Notes: generated by a model not told the origin, from the letters alone. A stretch of 64,000 nucleotides of DNA from Onchocerca volvulus (GCA_000499405.2 HG738140.1:2977634-3041633), one strand, 5' to 3'. Shown: positions 24,700 through 39,592, counted from the stretch's first letter. Made by a program: numbers and translations.

Positions 24700-26099
24700 A
24701 TTGTATTTAGTTAAATTTAAATGCGATTTGACATAAATCAAATGATACCTCTTGAAATAATGAGTTTAGTGAACTTGGATTATCAGTGCTCGAAATTTGA
24801 CTAAATCATCGCATTAACGGACAAAAATCTTGATAATGATATTTTTGATGATATAAAGATGTAGTTATTTCCTGGTTTTTTTTTCTTTTGGCTTTTTTTT
24901 CTTAGTTTTTTTTTTTTTACATTTGAAAAGTTCCTTCAAAACTAGGTTGGAATGAAGAAGAGTGACAATGGATGAAAATGAATGTAATAAAAAATTAATG
25001 CTTGAATATATGATTGGATTTCGAATATCAATATATATCATTTTTTTATTAGTTTTATTGTTTTGTTATAATTGTTCTTGCTATATTCCAAAGGTCACTT
25101 GATTCAAAGGCAAAAAAACAGAGGTCAGAAATTATCAAACTTATAACAAATTAATTTTTTACATATAAATTATAACTTTTTTTTATTTTTTCATAATCCA
25201 TCCCAAATTTCTTCATCATTTTTTTAATATATTATATTCCATTTCATTTATTGTAATTCATTAAAAAATCTATAATTTTTTCAATTTTTTTATTTATTGA
25301 TTTTATTCTAAATGAGGCTAAAAATTTTGCGATATGAATCATCGTCCCCCGATTAAGAAATTTATTATCGTTACCTTTCTTCTTCTCTTTTTTTTTACCT
25401 TTTTTTTTTTTTTTCCTTCGTCCTTAACTTTCAATTTGTGTCATAAAGGGTAAAAATGGGTACGACTAACTGATTGATAGCTATCTGGTATACGGTAAGT
25501 TTTGTCTAATATGTGAATTTTTATGGAAATAAAAGAAAAAAAAAATGCTCGCAAAAGCTTCATATAATGTACAGAAGCAAATTTGCTCTTTTTTTTTTTG
25601 TATTTTTACTTCTTATTTCATTGGAAAGATTCTTTTAATCGATATGGGAATGATTTTTAATGAAATTTTTGTTCAAACGATTTTTTCTTTTTTTTTTTTT
25701 GAATTAATCATTAGAATCGTTCAATTTTTGAATTATGTAATTTGTGCAAGTTTTTTATGATTCGTCCATTTGTTATTTCAACAAATGTCAACTTTTTTTT
25801 TTCTTTTTTGATTAGGAAATTTGTTTGATATATTAATCAAAAATTACTTTATCAAAAGAAAAAAAAGAAAAGAAAAAATTTTTGAGATTGAATCGATTTG
25901 AGGTAATATGCTTGATAAATTTTCTGTGTAATTACGAAAAAATTTCACCGTAATTACCATTTTTGTGCTACAAAGTTACAGTATCAAAACTATCATCTAC
26001 AGTAGCATTTAAGTTACAATAAAAATTTATTAACAGCGCCGTTTTTGTAGAAATTTAAAATATTTCAATGCTTAATTTCTTATTTTATTTAAAATTTTT
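24700..26099. other. Intergenic, nothing recognised
   Basis: AT-rich upstream flank of the Melted homologue with poly-T runs. ACAGTA/TACAG-type words recur near 25980-26035 without clear structure. No gene seen. Confidence 0.5.
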
Positions 26100-26116
26100 T
26101 TTTTTTTTTTTTGCAG
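26096..26116 (+). promoter_or_regulatory. Acceptor site upstream of Melted start
   Basis: A poly-T tract ending in TTGCAG at 26116 is a strong 3' splice acceptor 198 bp before the start codon. It could receive a spliced leader, or join a distal 5' exon such as the GC-richer island near 24 kb. Confidence 0.4.
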
Positions 26117-26314
26117 ATTCGTTAAAGCAGAGAGTAGCATTTTATCTCTGAATTTCTGGTGATGAAATGGCAAAATAATATCGATGATGATCGAGATTTC
26201 ATCGTTCAATCAATTTAGCTTTAAAGAAAAAACTCATTTCGCTCCTTCACCTTTAACCTTTTGACCTTTTCCAATCCGATAATTTTTTCCTAATCCAATA
26301 ATTCCACCATAATA

Positions 26315-29300
26315 ATGCATACATTATTGGTGCGAATTTTGGAACATCGACAACTTTCACATGCTGGTCAATTATTTACTATATCCGATTATGATGTTAT
26401 CGCTGATTTGGTATGTTAATTAGTTCAAATTAATAAATTTTTATAAAATTATAGATTATCGTCATAAAATTTTGTATGAAAATCAATATATGACCCATTG
26501 TGAAGTGTGAAGAAATATAAAATGAATTAACTTTAAATAGTACTAATAATCTTAATTGATCTTTGATGAGTATATAATTGGGATTATTCATTTGAAATTT
26601 TAATTTAATATTTATATAATGAATGTTCAACATTCTCATTTACATTTCTATAATCTATTATTTACCATAGCTTTTTTTTCTTTTTTTGATTATCTAACTG
26701 AGATATTTGCATGAAAAATATAGATAATATTATTAAACTTTATTAGAATAATGTCATTTTTTTCATAATTAATCACAATTATCATTTTTTGATCATCAGA
26801 AATCTTATCTCATGCAAAGTTTACGCTTTTAATTATTTCAACCTATTACTTACTTATGTGATCAAATTCCACTATATTAATTCTGATGATCTGATGCAGT
26901 TTTTTTTCATTTTTTCATTTTTTTTCAAATTAAATGTAAAATTTCATGAAACTCCGATGAATGTTAGGTTGTGGAAACAGTCCAGTTCTTAGTATTTTTG
27001 ATTTTAGCATCGAACATTGGCAAAAATCAAATCAATCTTTAATGCGCCTGATTACTGTCGTAGTGCAATTGATCAGAGTGTCGTCGAGATCGTCTTAGCT
27101 CGTATCACTGCTGCAATTCGGTGATTATTTTGCTTTATTCTCTTCGTAAGATTGAAAATAATTTTTGATTTTTTCTATTCTTTTTTTTTTAATTCTTTTT
27201 TTTCCAATAATTTAAAGTAGTATATTTTGAGATATTAAATCTCGTTTCTTTTTTTTTTTTGAGATATTAAATATTAAATATACATTGTAGTATATGTTGA
27301 AGACACTAAAATTTTACAGCATTATTAAACTTAGAAGAAATGCAAAAATATTCATTAATATTGTAATTATCCTAAATTAAATGAAATAGATATAATAAGC
27401 TAATTTATCGATTCTTAAAAAAAAAAAAATCATCTTTATTAATTATAAATTTACTAAATTATAGATTTAATTATAGTTTTTCTTAATTATAAATTTATGA
27501 TAGATTTTTACACTATTAAATTTACTAATTACTTGAAAAAACAAAAAAAAAAATTGCATTTTTACGTTTGTAATTCAATCATTGGCAATATATATATATA
27601 TATAGGTCAAAGGTTAAATGTATATTTTCTTGAAAATTTTTTAGTGAAATGAATAGTATCGAAACATATGCGCCAGCATTAGTTGATACACTTGGCAATT
27701 GTTTGAGCCATAAAATGACTTCTACTGATTTAAATGGCACTCTAATCGATACGCCGCATTGTAAAATTGCTTGCGAACTTCTCAATAGCCTTTTTCTTGT
27801 AAGTTTTTTTTTTTTTTTTTGGATTTTTTATGAGAATATTCTTGATTTTTTCTTTTTTTTCAATTCGTAATTATTCGCTAGTTGTGTATATTTCGAAAAT
27901 TTTCAATTTATCTGCGAAAATAGCAGACATTAAAATAGTTTGTTTTATATAAAGCATTTTTATACTATAATATATTTTAATTCTATTCCCATTTTCTTTT
28001 TCATTGCAATATTTTCTTTATTATTATCTTATTTGATCTTATCATTGATAATTTGTTAACTTATGATGTTAGTAGTAATTACTTAAATTACATGGAATAT
28101 TTATTAAATTTCATTATTGAAATTTATTTTTATTAATTTTATATGTAGGATATTTGTTTTTTTTTTCTTTCACATTTGTTATGTTTTTAAATTGAAATTT
28201 TTAATTTAAATTGAAATGAAATTTATGATGATTTCAAATAATAAGGATTAAAATGAAAAATAAATTTCACTATTAGTAAAACGTAACAAATGTGTAAGAA
28301 AAAACAAAAAACAAAAAGCAAAAATAAATTCAATAATAAAAGCAAAAGCATTCTTCATATTTCAATGATTATACTAATTAAAATGAGATTTATGATAGTT
28401 TGAAATTTTATGAAATTTATATTACAAATCTAAGTTAATATTTCAGCGTTACAGTAGGATACTTTTTTCAGCATTACAGTAAGAAATCCGTAATGACGGT
28501 AACCGTACCAACAGCAATTCGAGCATTAAATTGTGGAAGTGATGAATTAACTCGAAATACTACTGGATATTTATCATTAGCCGCTATACATAATGGACGT
28601 CTTCTTGCACAATATTCTTTACAAATTATTACTAATATACTTAATGGTTGTTCAAAATTTTATTTTAGTAATAAAAAAGAAATAATTAAATTAATTAAAT
28701 AAATTTAAAAAAATCTAATCAGATAACTGTGACTTATTACAGTATGAATGAGAGAAATCAATCTGCAATATACTGATAATGCTCCGTAGAATGGATATAT
28801 TAAATTTTAAATAAATAATAAGAACAAATAATAAAAAATAATAATGACGAATTTTAAATGAATAACAAGTAAATTTTAAATGAATAATAAGTAATAGAAC
28901 AGAATAAAGGAAATATTAAGATAAACTACTATTCATTGAATTTTATTTGTTACAAAAGATCAAAGTTCTCAACATTTCTTTGATGTTCATAAGTAAAAAT
29001 TGTAAGTTTAAAAAAAGAAAAAGAAAAAAAAAGAAACATTTCCAGTAACATTTAATTTTAATGGTTTTCATTTGTAAATGCAAGAAAAAGAAATATAATT
29101 TGTTCAACTTTTTTTCTTTTTTTTATCATATCGAATATCTGTAATTTTAAAGTAATTTCTTTTCTTCAAATTTTTTTAAATAAATTTAATGGAAATGATC
29201 GAACAGTGTGTAATTTGAACTCTTTTATTAAACATCAAAGTATTTTCCTTTTTTTATATTTGCTAGAAATGTATAAATTTCATAAATGATAAGTACTAGT

Positions 29301-32300
29301 TTAGTTCACTATCTTTTTACCTTGAACTTCTTTATAAAACTTGTCAAATATTTTTGACATTATTGGCATGATATTATACTCTTATATGATTAACTTTATC
29401 AGTATAATATAAATTATATGCCAATATTCATTAAGCATCATCTAAAATCGATGAAAATTAAATTTTCCTTCAAATTTTAATTTTTTCTAACAATAAAATA
29501 TTTAGGCAACTTTTCATTGGTAAGGGTAATTCCGCAGCTTTATCCGGAAAATCGTGAACCGTTCCATGCTCATTTTCCGGAGATTCTTAAATTGCTTAAA
29601 AATGAACAAACGGATCAATCAGAACGTCTTTCCATCCTGCAATTTACATCTATGGTTGCCAACGCTAATCCTGATGTAAGTTGTCAAAATTGCTAACTTA
29701 ATTTCTTTTAAATTCCTGATTGGAAACTTTTTATCAAATTTGATTATTTTCTTTTTTTTTCCAAAAAAGAAATAGCAGCGACGGAACTTATTTTGCAAGC
29801 TTTAAGCAAATCATTATAACATTGATTACCCTATGTTAATGTATTAAATTAAGCTATTTGAATTCATTAATAACTTAAGAATTCTGAAGAGCAATTTAAT
29901 TTCTGACCCTACCTTTAAAAAAACTTTTTTTTATACTAAAATTTTGAGGAAGATTCATGAAAAGAGATTGAATTGAACTGTTGGACATCTTGATGTAGAT
30001 AACGAAGACTTTTATCTGCAATTAGATATAAAATTAAATTTGGAGCTAAAATTATTTAGAATTTGGGAACTGATCATCTAAATAGCCTAAATAGATGATA
30101 TGTATCACGTAATTAATATGAAACACTTGTGGATTTCTAGTTTATATTTTACAGTAAAAAATTCTTTTGAAAATTAGAATTGAAATTAAAATTAATTCTT
30201 TGAAAGTTAAAATTGAAGAAATGAGAACATTATGCCAAGCAATTATTATTGAAGGAGTGGAACCTGGGCAAATTAAATTACTTTTTTAATCATAACAAAT
30301 AGGCCTAATTCTTTTCTTTTTTGTTGTTTTCGTTTTCACAAGCACTTCTAATAAATTCATTTCACCGATTGTATTGGTAACATTTATTATAATTTATTAT
30401 TCATATCTTTTCTTCTTGCAGATAACTATAATGAATTACATCTCAAAATTTAATACAATTTAAGATCTAATTAATAAAAGCAACAACAATAAACAACTAC
30501 TGTTACATGATTGTGCACAATTTTTTTCTAACGATATTGCTTAAATTGGAAATGATAAGAGAAATAATTATTATTATTTGATATTTAATATTTTGGCACT
30601 TTTTTTTTATTTTTTTTTTAATTTTTTTGGTTATTTGCTCAAATATTTGACAAATAATTTAGCTAAAATAATTTTTAGCTAATTCTCAAATATCTGGATG
30701 ATCTCGACATTTTTCTTTTTCACTCACCTACTCGCACCGCTGTCCTTCACATTTTTTTGTCACTTATTTCACTGAATCGAACATTTGCTCTGGTTCCACA
30801 CCTGGATGCACTACGTCGAGCTGCTAAGTTAGTTCAATTCATCCTAATTATCTAATTACTAATATTTCTAAGGACGAAATCTGATAGAGGAATAGAAAAT
30901 GTCATTTTATCCTGATTTTTTCGGGAATTGAAAAATTCTTGAAATAGGTATATTTGTTACGTGACAAAGTCATTGTTATAATGTAATTTATCGTCGTAAC
31001 TAGGTTGCAATATAATTCAAAATACACGATAATTAGGTAGGATAAAAATCCTATAATATTTGATAAAAATTGGAGAAAATGTAGGGAATTGCTGCTCGTC
31101 AAAACCGATGAAAGAAGTAAATTGTGCGTAATACTGATAAAACTGATAATCTATATTTTTATATCAATAATCCTTGGTATTGTAAATAGACGGTAATTTG
31201 CAATATTCCATACAAATAACAATTTATAATCTTTTAGAAAATACACACAAACATTAATCCTTGTAACCATACCAAACAATTAACATGTTCTACAATCTTT
31301 TAGACAATTCACATGAGCTTTATTAGCAGATTGGGAGATGAGAGAACAAAGATCATTGTGCCCAATATAATGGATAAATGTGAGTGAGAAAATACAAATT
31401 TTTCATTGTATTTGAGCGAAAAAGTACAAATTTTTATTATATTTGAGTTGAGAAAATATAAATTTAAAACAAATTTCTATTATACAAATACTTTTTCTCC
31501 AACATCTTCTATAATTATCATTTCATTAACTTTTATCATTGGCGAATTAAATTGCCCATAAAGAGTCAAATCGTTTGCAATAACGAAGTCATTAAACATA
31601 TTTTTAAAATCTTTCCTGAAAGCAGAAAAAAATGAAATGATATCATTTGCATGATTAGGATTAACTGATTTTTCGATCTCTCGCACTAGTTTAAATTGGG
31701 AATAAAAGATATTCACCTGGAAATGATAACTTCATGATATCTTTATCTGTAAGTTTGATATTATTCATAAACTTACAACCTATGCCCAAGGTTTTCAGCA
31801 CAGAATCAATTTCATGCTCCCCATTATGGACTATAACTGTACGTCTATTTGTTTGCAGAATTTTGTTAAAATCATAATTTTCTTGCTATGTATTTCCTAT
31901 ATTACAAATATTTCTGCTTTTCATTAGTCTTTTTCCTTGTATTGCTATAAGTATCATTTCTTACTTAACTCCTATTTTTTTTTCAGCAATATACGTTAAA
32001 AAAAACTATAATAACATCGTATTTTACAAGTTTTTTTTTAAAATGTAACATCATATTTTATGAAATATTTTGGTTTTTATCGATATTACTCTATTTTTTT
32101 AATTTTTTCTTTAAATGATAGTACTAAATTAAAGAATATAAAATAGATAGAGAATTAGTTTACAGAGTATCAGATTCGGATAATACTCTTGCAACAATGG
32201 CTAAAATAATTGGTGTAATTGGAAGAAATGATAGTAATACAGCAAATATTGCTGTCGATGATCTGATAACGATGAGTTCTCGACTTTCAGGTTCTCTTCC

Positions 32301-35010
32301 AACAATACTCAAAGAAATTGAAGGTATGGCCATAGTTCTTGTTAATTGAGAAATATCAATTAATTAATCATTTTTTATTTATTTTTCGAAGTTATAGTTG
32401 GCAAAATAAAATATGACAACTAGAAAGGCAAATTTTGAAATATTTTCAATCATATAGCGATATTTTTTAGTCATACATATCATCTAAAAATTCTATTAAT
32501 TAAAATTAATAAAAATTCACATCTGTATCGCTTTACTCTTATATATACCATCTGAAGATTTTATATTCAACTAAAAATAATAAATTTATACTTTGTTTTT
32601 ATTTAAAATAAACAAAGTCAATAGTACACTTGTTTAATATAATTTTGTATGTTTGATAAGCTATTGATCATATCAATAAGCTATTTATCATATCAATATC
32701 ACGCTTGTAATGTATTTCCAAGATATCTTTCGTGATTAGTTAATATTACACATAAATTTTATACATCAGTATATTTAAATAAGAAAAAAAATATTATAAA
32801 TAATATAGTAATTTTTAGAGCAATTATTCCAAATAGATGAATAGAATTTTATTATTCTTCTTTCTTGTTATGATATTTTCAATACTGTAGAATTTTCCCT
32901 TTTATGACAATAATTTCGCTATTTATCGATTAATTACAAAATGAATTTTACTAATTACAGGTGTGGCAGAATGTTTTCCAGCTGCAGTACATCCACATCT
33001 TGCTTTCATACGTTCCATACCAGAAACTCGTCCTGCTACATCAGCTGTTTGCGCAAGAATTCGAGCACTTAGCAGGTTTGTTGTTACCGTTCTTTAAAGA
33101 ATTTTTTTTTCTTTTGGAAAGTTTTTTTATCCTCAGAAAAGTTTTTGATTCAAGCTCTAAAGTGAAAATTAAATTGTTCGCTGAAAAATTGTTCTCTGAA
33201 TCAGCTAGTCATGAAGGATTCTAGCAACTGTAAAAATTACTCATTTTTGTATTGAAATTTTTTTTTTCTTTTTTTTTAGCTTCATATTAATGTAAGATGA
33301 ACTGCAATGATAATGAAAGATAAAATATTAATAGTAATAGAAGCATTGTACACTGAAAACAATGATATGTTGTAATGATGACCAATAAATTCAATTGTTC
33401 GAATGAAAAAATGTGATCAAAAGAGCTAAAAATTTGAGCATTTATTAAATGGCCAAATAAAGCACATATTATAAAAGCCAGAAATTAGATAACTTTATAT
33501 GATAAACTAGTTACCTTATCCAATGAGGTAACTAATTTATCTTAGTAAAGAAAATATAACACTTAGTTTATAAAGTGATATGATTTGAATTGGCTTACAT
33601 ATCTGAGCAAAATTGTTTTAACTCTTAGATTCATCTTTAGGTAAATTTGAATAAATGATCTCAAATTACCTGAGTAAATGATAAAAAAGAGAAGACTTTA
33701 ATATGATTGAGAATGTGTTTTTCTGCCTTTTCTCTCTTATTTCTTCCTATGTTTGCATTTTTTCGTTGAAGAAAAAAGAAAGAATTTGATTTTTCGATTG
33801 CGAATCAAGTAAAATTCAAAAAATCGATTCGAAACAAGGATTGTTTTGTCGTATGAAGCTGAAGAAGAACTATTCAGTTGCTATAGGAAAAAAAAATCAA
33901 TAAAAAATTAATTTAAAAGAAAAAATATTTTATCATGTATTAAATTGTTTTGAATCTAATTGAAATGAAATAGAATAGAAATGATTCAGAAATGGTTATT
34001 TCTATCCGACGGCAGAATGCCATGAAGATTCTACGGTGATCAATATTGCCAGTAGTACAGGTTTGGAGCATTCTGATGATTCTTTCATCTCTAAATTATC
34101 ACCAAAGATCGATGCTCCAATCATTTCAAGGTAATTAATTCTTTCTCTTACATACATATACAATTATTTCATCTTCATTTCTATTTATTTTCTCCTTCAT
34201 TATTAATCTTCTAATATTTTTGAAAATATGTTATAATTTAGATTAGAATTGTACTTTCTCGAAATTAAAATTTTCTAGAAAAAATTAATTTAATAAGGAA
34301 AGTAAAAAAAAAAGATGAAAGTAGAAATGTTTAATTTATTATACATAAATTAGAGATAATTTATACGCTTAATTCAGGTAAAGAAATATCATTTATATAA
34401 GTTATCCATTTCGCAAGTATAATTTAGTAATCCATGTCTCGCATATTAGATTGATTTGCAAAAAAAAAAAAAAAAAAAAAGAAAAGCGATTTCTACTAGT
34501 TTAACGTTAAATTTCTTAATTCTATTCTCTTTGTTTATTTGAATTTAGGAAATTTTTGAAATAATCGGTGAAATTTAGTAAGTTTTTTTTTTTTTTTTTT
34601 TTTTGTAATACTTCAATATTTCAGCGGTATTCGTACAACAGTAAATATCAGTGATTCAGCAGAGCTTTCGGCACAAGAACTCGATAAAAATACCGAAAAT
34701 TTAGCAAATGCATATATGTGTGGTAGATTACGATCCAGTTGCTCCCTTATTAATCAAACCAGTCGATCGTACGGTAGCTTAAATCCATACATGTTAGTAA
34801 TCTCGTTTTTTATTTATTTTTTTCTTAAATTAAAAATTTGCAAATTTCCATCTAAAATTATGCTACATTAAGATTATAAATAGAGTTGAAAAACATCGAT
34901 CGTTTGTAATAATGACACTAATTTAGCGTAACTTTTTGTTCAGGTTAATTAATCGGAAATTTCATATGATTAGAATCATATGATTAGAATCAATGATTAG
35001 AACAATTATA

Positions 35011-35046
<36 letters not shown>

Positions 35047-36537
35047 TATAAATTTAATCTTGACTATTCATCTTCATTCCAACAAAAAAAAAAATTCTTG
35101 GTATTCATGCCGGAAAATATTCTTTAAATATTTTAAACCATTATTTTAACTTTGATGAACATAATTTCCTTTCTTTTTTTTTTTTTTTGTTTAATTTTAT
35201 TTTTATTTGAATAGATTAAAATTTGTGATACTAAATTTTTTCTTACAAAATAATTAAAATAAAATTGAAAAAATTTTATAGTGAAAATATAACAATTGCT
35301 GATACAACATCGCATAATTCTCCATTATACATAATGTCATCACAAAGTAATCGACATTGTGATGGTATCGCTTTTGTACCAATCTGTCCACCACCATCTT
35401 ATCAACCACCAAAAGGTCAAATAGTGCACCAACAGCGACAACAACAAACAATCATTTCATCATTACTACCTACTTCTGTACAGGTTGTAAATTTTCATCA
35501 GCCTATTCAAGCTTCATATCATACGAATAAAGGATAAAGAAGATAATAAAAATAATCTCTTCTCGAGAAAGAAAGATTTAAAGTTTGTTGCCATAATTGG
35601 CGCCTAAAAATGAAAAACGTGACAAACATAAAATTATCCCTGCGTCCTTGAAACTTTATTTGGACGATATTTCATGCAAATATATTATTATGTTTGATTA
35701 ACCATCAAAATATTACAGATTGGTAAGGATGGACGAGTACGTCCAGTTGCAATGCATCAACGCCGAATGAATGCGACGCAATGGATGCCATCACCAATAA
35801 TTGGACGACCGGCGATTACAATTACGACACCAGCTCCGGCAACAATTGTAGCTACCGGTATTCCCAGAATTACCGAAACTACTTTTCCGGTAAATAGTGA
35901 TCAAGCTAGTTCGAAATTACCTCTCAGAGTTTCTGCTTCGATGATCGAATCACATACTACACTAGATGATCTTCTATCAACAAGTCATACTGGAACAGCA
36001 ACAAATACTAGCGCAACAAGTGATGCTGTATCAACGAATAATGTTACCGGACGAGAACAGATGCAAAATTTTGTAAGATTTTTTTTTTTTTTTATTTTTA
36101 TAATTTTAAGTAAAAATAGAAATTTTTGAATAGATTAATTTAAAATCAAATAAACTTCGAGAATGAAAAATTCAAAGATATTTATCTGATAATTTACTGC
36201 AACATGTCAATTAATGATGGAACTGTAAGAACAATAAAAAAAAAAAAACAAACCTATTTATTGTTTATATTCTTTTTACTGGAAAAATTCGACTTCTAAA
36301 AATATCAATTAATTAATTTTCAACGTTAATTATAATTTGATACTATTTATTAAAAAAAATACGATTGAAGAAAAAACGAAAAGCAATTATAGGATAAAAT
36401 AGGTCGTGGAGATGTGGTATTACAATTTGTTGATCATCGCCGAAGTAAAATACAAAATTATGTTCATAATATCAGTAAAACATATCCAATACCGGTACTT
36501 TGTATTGCTGAAGGTAATAAAGGTATACGATATTTCA

Positions 36538-36570
<33 letters not shown>

Positions 36571-38935
36571 GTTGCGTTTTGAAAAATTTATTTATTTTTA
36601 GCATCATAAATGTTATCATTTTTTTTTTTTTTTTCAGGAACAAAACATCGAATACGGGTTCATTTTCGGTGTCAAATAACCGATGATCATTGTATATATG
36701 ATTCAAATCAACTTTTCAATTTTAAAACACATGTTGCTCCTATATGGCTTCATCTTATGTTTTTACAGGTAATTTCTAATTATTTTGATCAATACATTTG
36801 TAGATTATTTTCTTATAAAAAAAAATTCTTGAATTAATTTATCTGAAATATTATTATCGGTCATTTAGAATTTAATTTTAATTTTTAGCAACCTCTTGTG
36901 ATAGCTGAATATTTGACTTCCATTAGTCATATTTTTGTGGCAATCCAATGAGATGTGTCGCAAAAAAAATTCGCAGAAATCTCGATATCTCATGATAATT
37001 AAAAAAATTTTGACTTTTTCATCACAATCAAAGGATTGATAATTGTATTGTTAATTAATTTTATTAATTAAAAAAAAAAAAAATTATATAATATTTCATT
37101 CAGATGGAAGCAATAAGCATCGAAACAACTGGTCAAGTAGTTGCCCAATGTTCTGAAGAATATCAAATATTATGCAATTGTTGGAATTCTCTTCCTTCTG
37201 CACAAACTCGAAATCGTCCATTTTTAGAACTTGTAACTTCTGCATTTCCAGCTCATAAAGTTTGCTTTTTTTGAATTCTTCCAATATTTTCAGCATTATT
37301 TGTTAAAATTAAATTTCACACGTTCTTCTCAAATTTAGACTTCATTTTTTTTTTTCTTGCTTTCGTAACTAAATTATAATATAAATAATATTTGAGCAAT
37401 ACTATCGCATTTCATTCAGGAACAACAACAAATTTTGAAAGAACTTCTCGATGCTCGTTATTTTGATTCATTTTCCTACAATACGGTACTACAAAAATGG
37501 TCTTGCTTTAGTTGTAATCATCCAGAACGTGCTAGGTTATTATTCGTCATTCTAAAATACAATTAATTACGATATCAATTCTAGTTAAAATTGATAATTT
37601 TTTTAGAAATTTTTTAAATTGATATTAATGACCCCGAAAATTCTTATAGAAGACTTATATATTTGCCCCATTATTTTACTTCACATGATTAATTTACTTA
37701 AAGATCTGATATAGATCTTATATAATTTCGCATTTTATCTTTTCATCAATGGTCACTATAGGACAATTTTACGACCAGATTCGCCGTATTTACCAGTTCT
37801 TGAAGGTCAGCTGAAAGAAAAACGAGGAAGATGGAAATTTCTAAAACGTTGGCATACCAAATATTTCACATTATCCGGTTCAGCATTAATTTGTCGAGAG
37901 GAAACCTCAGATGTATGCCATATTTTGATGATTAAACTGAAAATTAATTTCTGATTTAATTAATTTTAGATCATTATTATGCTACAAACTCAAGAATTCT
38001 ATTAATTATGCAAAATTTCAGCCGACAGAGGATAAAATTATCGCGCCAACTCTTGATTTACGAAAGATACGTTCCGTAAAATCACTCGGAAAAGGACGAA
38101 AAAGTCGTAAATCACTACCAAAAGCATTCGAAATTTTTACTGATGATGACATTACCTATGTTTTCAAGGTCTTCATTAATTAATATTATCAATAGAAAAA
38201 TGGCTAAAAATTGATTTACATCTCTTTTTCATAAATAGCAAGCAACAACATAAGATTTCCAAATAATTTATACACATTTAATTATTAAATATATTAAAAA
38301 AAAAGAAAAAATGGACATTTTTACCTGGACTGATAAATGTCAAATTATTGCAAATGATAATGCTAATTACAAAAATTTCAAATGATTTATAATAAATGCT
38401 CATTTTCGTCCATATTTTTATCTTCATTAATTTATTGCATTTATTTATATCAAATAAAAATACTAATTGTTCCAAAATAGCTTTTAATAATTAAAACAAT
38501 TAGCTTCATTTCCTAGTAAAAATAATAATAATATTTAAAATAAAACAATGATTATTTATGGTATCTTTAATTTTTTTCATTTACACCAATATTAATATAA
38601 AAATGACTTAAAAGTAACATTTTATAACCTAAAAAATAATCTTTAAAGAAACAAATACTCCGATTATCTATCTTTTGTTTTTGCGTCATTTTTACGTCAA
38701 TTTCATCATTTAAAAGCTATTTTGGAGCTTTTTTGAAACATTTTTGAGACATGTGATTAGCAAAAAATGATTAACAAAAACAATTGCTTAATCTATTCCT
38801 AATTATGAGAAAAGTGCTCGAATTATGATCAAATCATCAAACATGCAAATTTTACAGGCTAATGATCAAAGTAAAGCTGAAGAATGGATACAATGTTTAC
38901 AAATTGCTGTAGCTCAAGCTCACAAAGGACGATAA
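26315..38935 (+). CDS. melt: Melted/VEPH1 homologue, PH-domain adaptor
   Basis: Nineteen exons: 26315-26410, 27008-27120, 27645-27798, 28472-28646, 29506-29675, 30679-30827, 32166-32323, 32961-33075, 33990-34130, 34625-34792, 35282-35483, 35719-36072, 36393-36513 (or 36522), 36638-36768, 37104-37259, 37420-37535, 37762-37912, 38022-38168, 38858-38935. Every junction is in phase; 964 or 967 aa. Residues about 1-330 are the conserved helical (ARM-like) N-terminal half: [44 protein letters not shown]. The centre is Ser/Thr/Gln-rich and probably disordered. Exon 16 holds a [11 protein letters not shown] motif. The C-terminal PH domain, about 852-960, shows [33 protein letters not shown] and [15 protein letters not shown]. 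Melted proteins bind phosphoinositides at the plasma membrane and modulate insulin/TOR/FOXO and TGF-beta signalling (family knowledge). Introns reach 1.8 kb. Confidence 0.92.
31480..31885 (-). pseudogene. Antisense coding-like fragment inside a Melted intron
   Basis: Inside the intron 30828-32165, the opposite strand carries two adjoining protein-like stretches. The first follows the acceptor ACATAG at about 31886 and reads [20 protein letters not shown], ending at KLSFPG near 31717. The second, starting there one base out of frame, includes [20 protein letters not shown] and [16 protein letters not shown] and stops at 31480. Either a one-base shift broke a single exon, or a very short 31-bp intron separates them. 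I do not recognise the family. It could be a nested gene, a captured fragment or a transposon relic. Confidence 0.4.
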
Positions 38936-39135
38936 AATCAAATTCATCAGCTATTTTGATCATCGCAAATTCAAATCATAATTCAGCCAATTTTACTTAT
39001 CATTTTACAATAATAGTACAAAGGGCACAAATATTTTTTTACTTTAATCAATACAAAAAATTTCTAATCAAAGAATTTTATAATTTGAAAATAACAATCA
39101 ATAATTATTAATGCTTAATATTATATCTTAAATTG

Positions 39136-39141
39136 AATAAA
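39136..39141 (+). terminator. Poly-A signal of the Melted homologue
   Basis: AATAAA lies 201 bp after the stop codon at 38933-38935, the expected position for 3' end formation. The convergent PTR gene ends 450 bp further on. Confidence 0.55.
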
Positions 39142-39586
39142 AAATTTTAATTTAATTTATGACGCGGGAAAAAAAAAAAACGAAAAATTCAATCCTTTGC
39201 ATTGTACAACTTTTTATTCGTACCCGTTTTGTTTTTTTTTTTTTTCTTATCATTTTGTAGATAATTTTAACTAGCACTTGTTGATTTATCAGAAGCGGAC
39301 TATATTTTCTTTCAATCTCATTACTTCTGTTTTTTTTTTTTTTTTTTTTTTTAATTAATTATGCAAAAAAAAAAAAAAAAAGGAAAATTATTATGGTAAA
39401 CAATCAGAAATTTCTTTAAATGGAATCAATTTTATTAATCCTTTCACGTAAATCTTATTTGTTAAACAAACAAAATTATTCAAAAATAGCCAATTTTTGT
39501 CAAAAAAAAAAAAAAAAAAAAAAAAAAACAAAGATTGTACTATAAAAGATCAATATCTACTTTGAAATAAGAAAAAAAAAAAAAAG
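39142..39586. other. Convergent intergenic region
   Basis: This spacer between two tail-to-tail genes is dominated by homopolymer runs: T-runs near 39234 and 39331-39351, and A-runs near 39365-39381, 39501-39528 and 39572-39585. No gene is seen. Confidence 0.6.
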
Positions 39587-39592
39587 TTTATT
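39587..39592 (-). terminator. Poly-A hexamer overlapping the PTR stop codon
   Basis: On the minus strand GAATAAAC contains both the TAA stop and an AATAAA hexamer. If used, the 3' UTR would be only about 10-30 nt. Another signal further downstream cannot be excluded. Confidence 0.3.

Noticed and set aside
36464..36706. Minus-strand frame with poly-Lys through 36464-36706
   Set aside because: It is the reverse shadow of Melted exons 13-14 and the poly-T intron between them.
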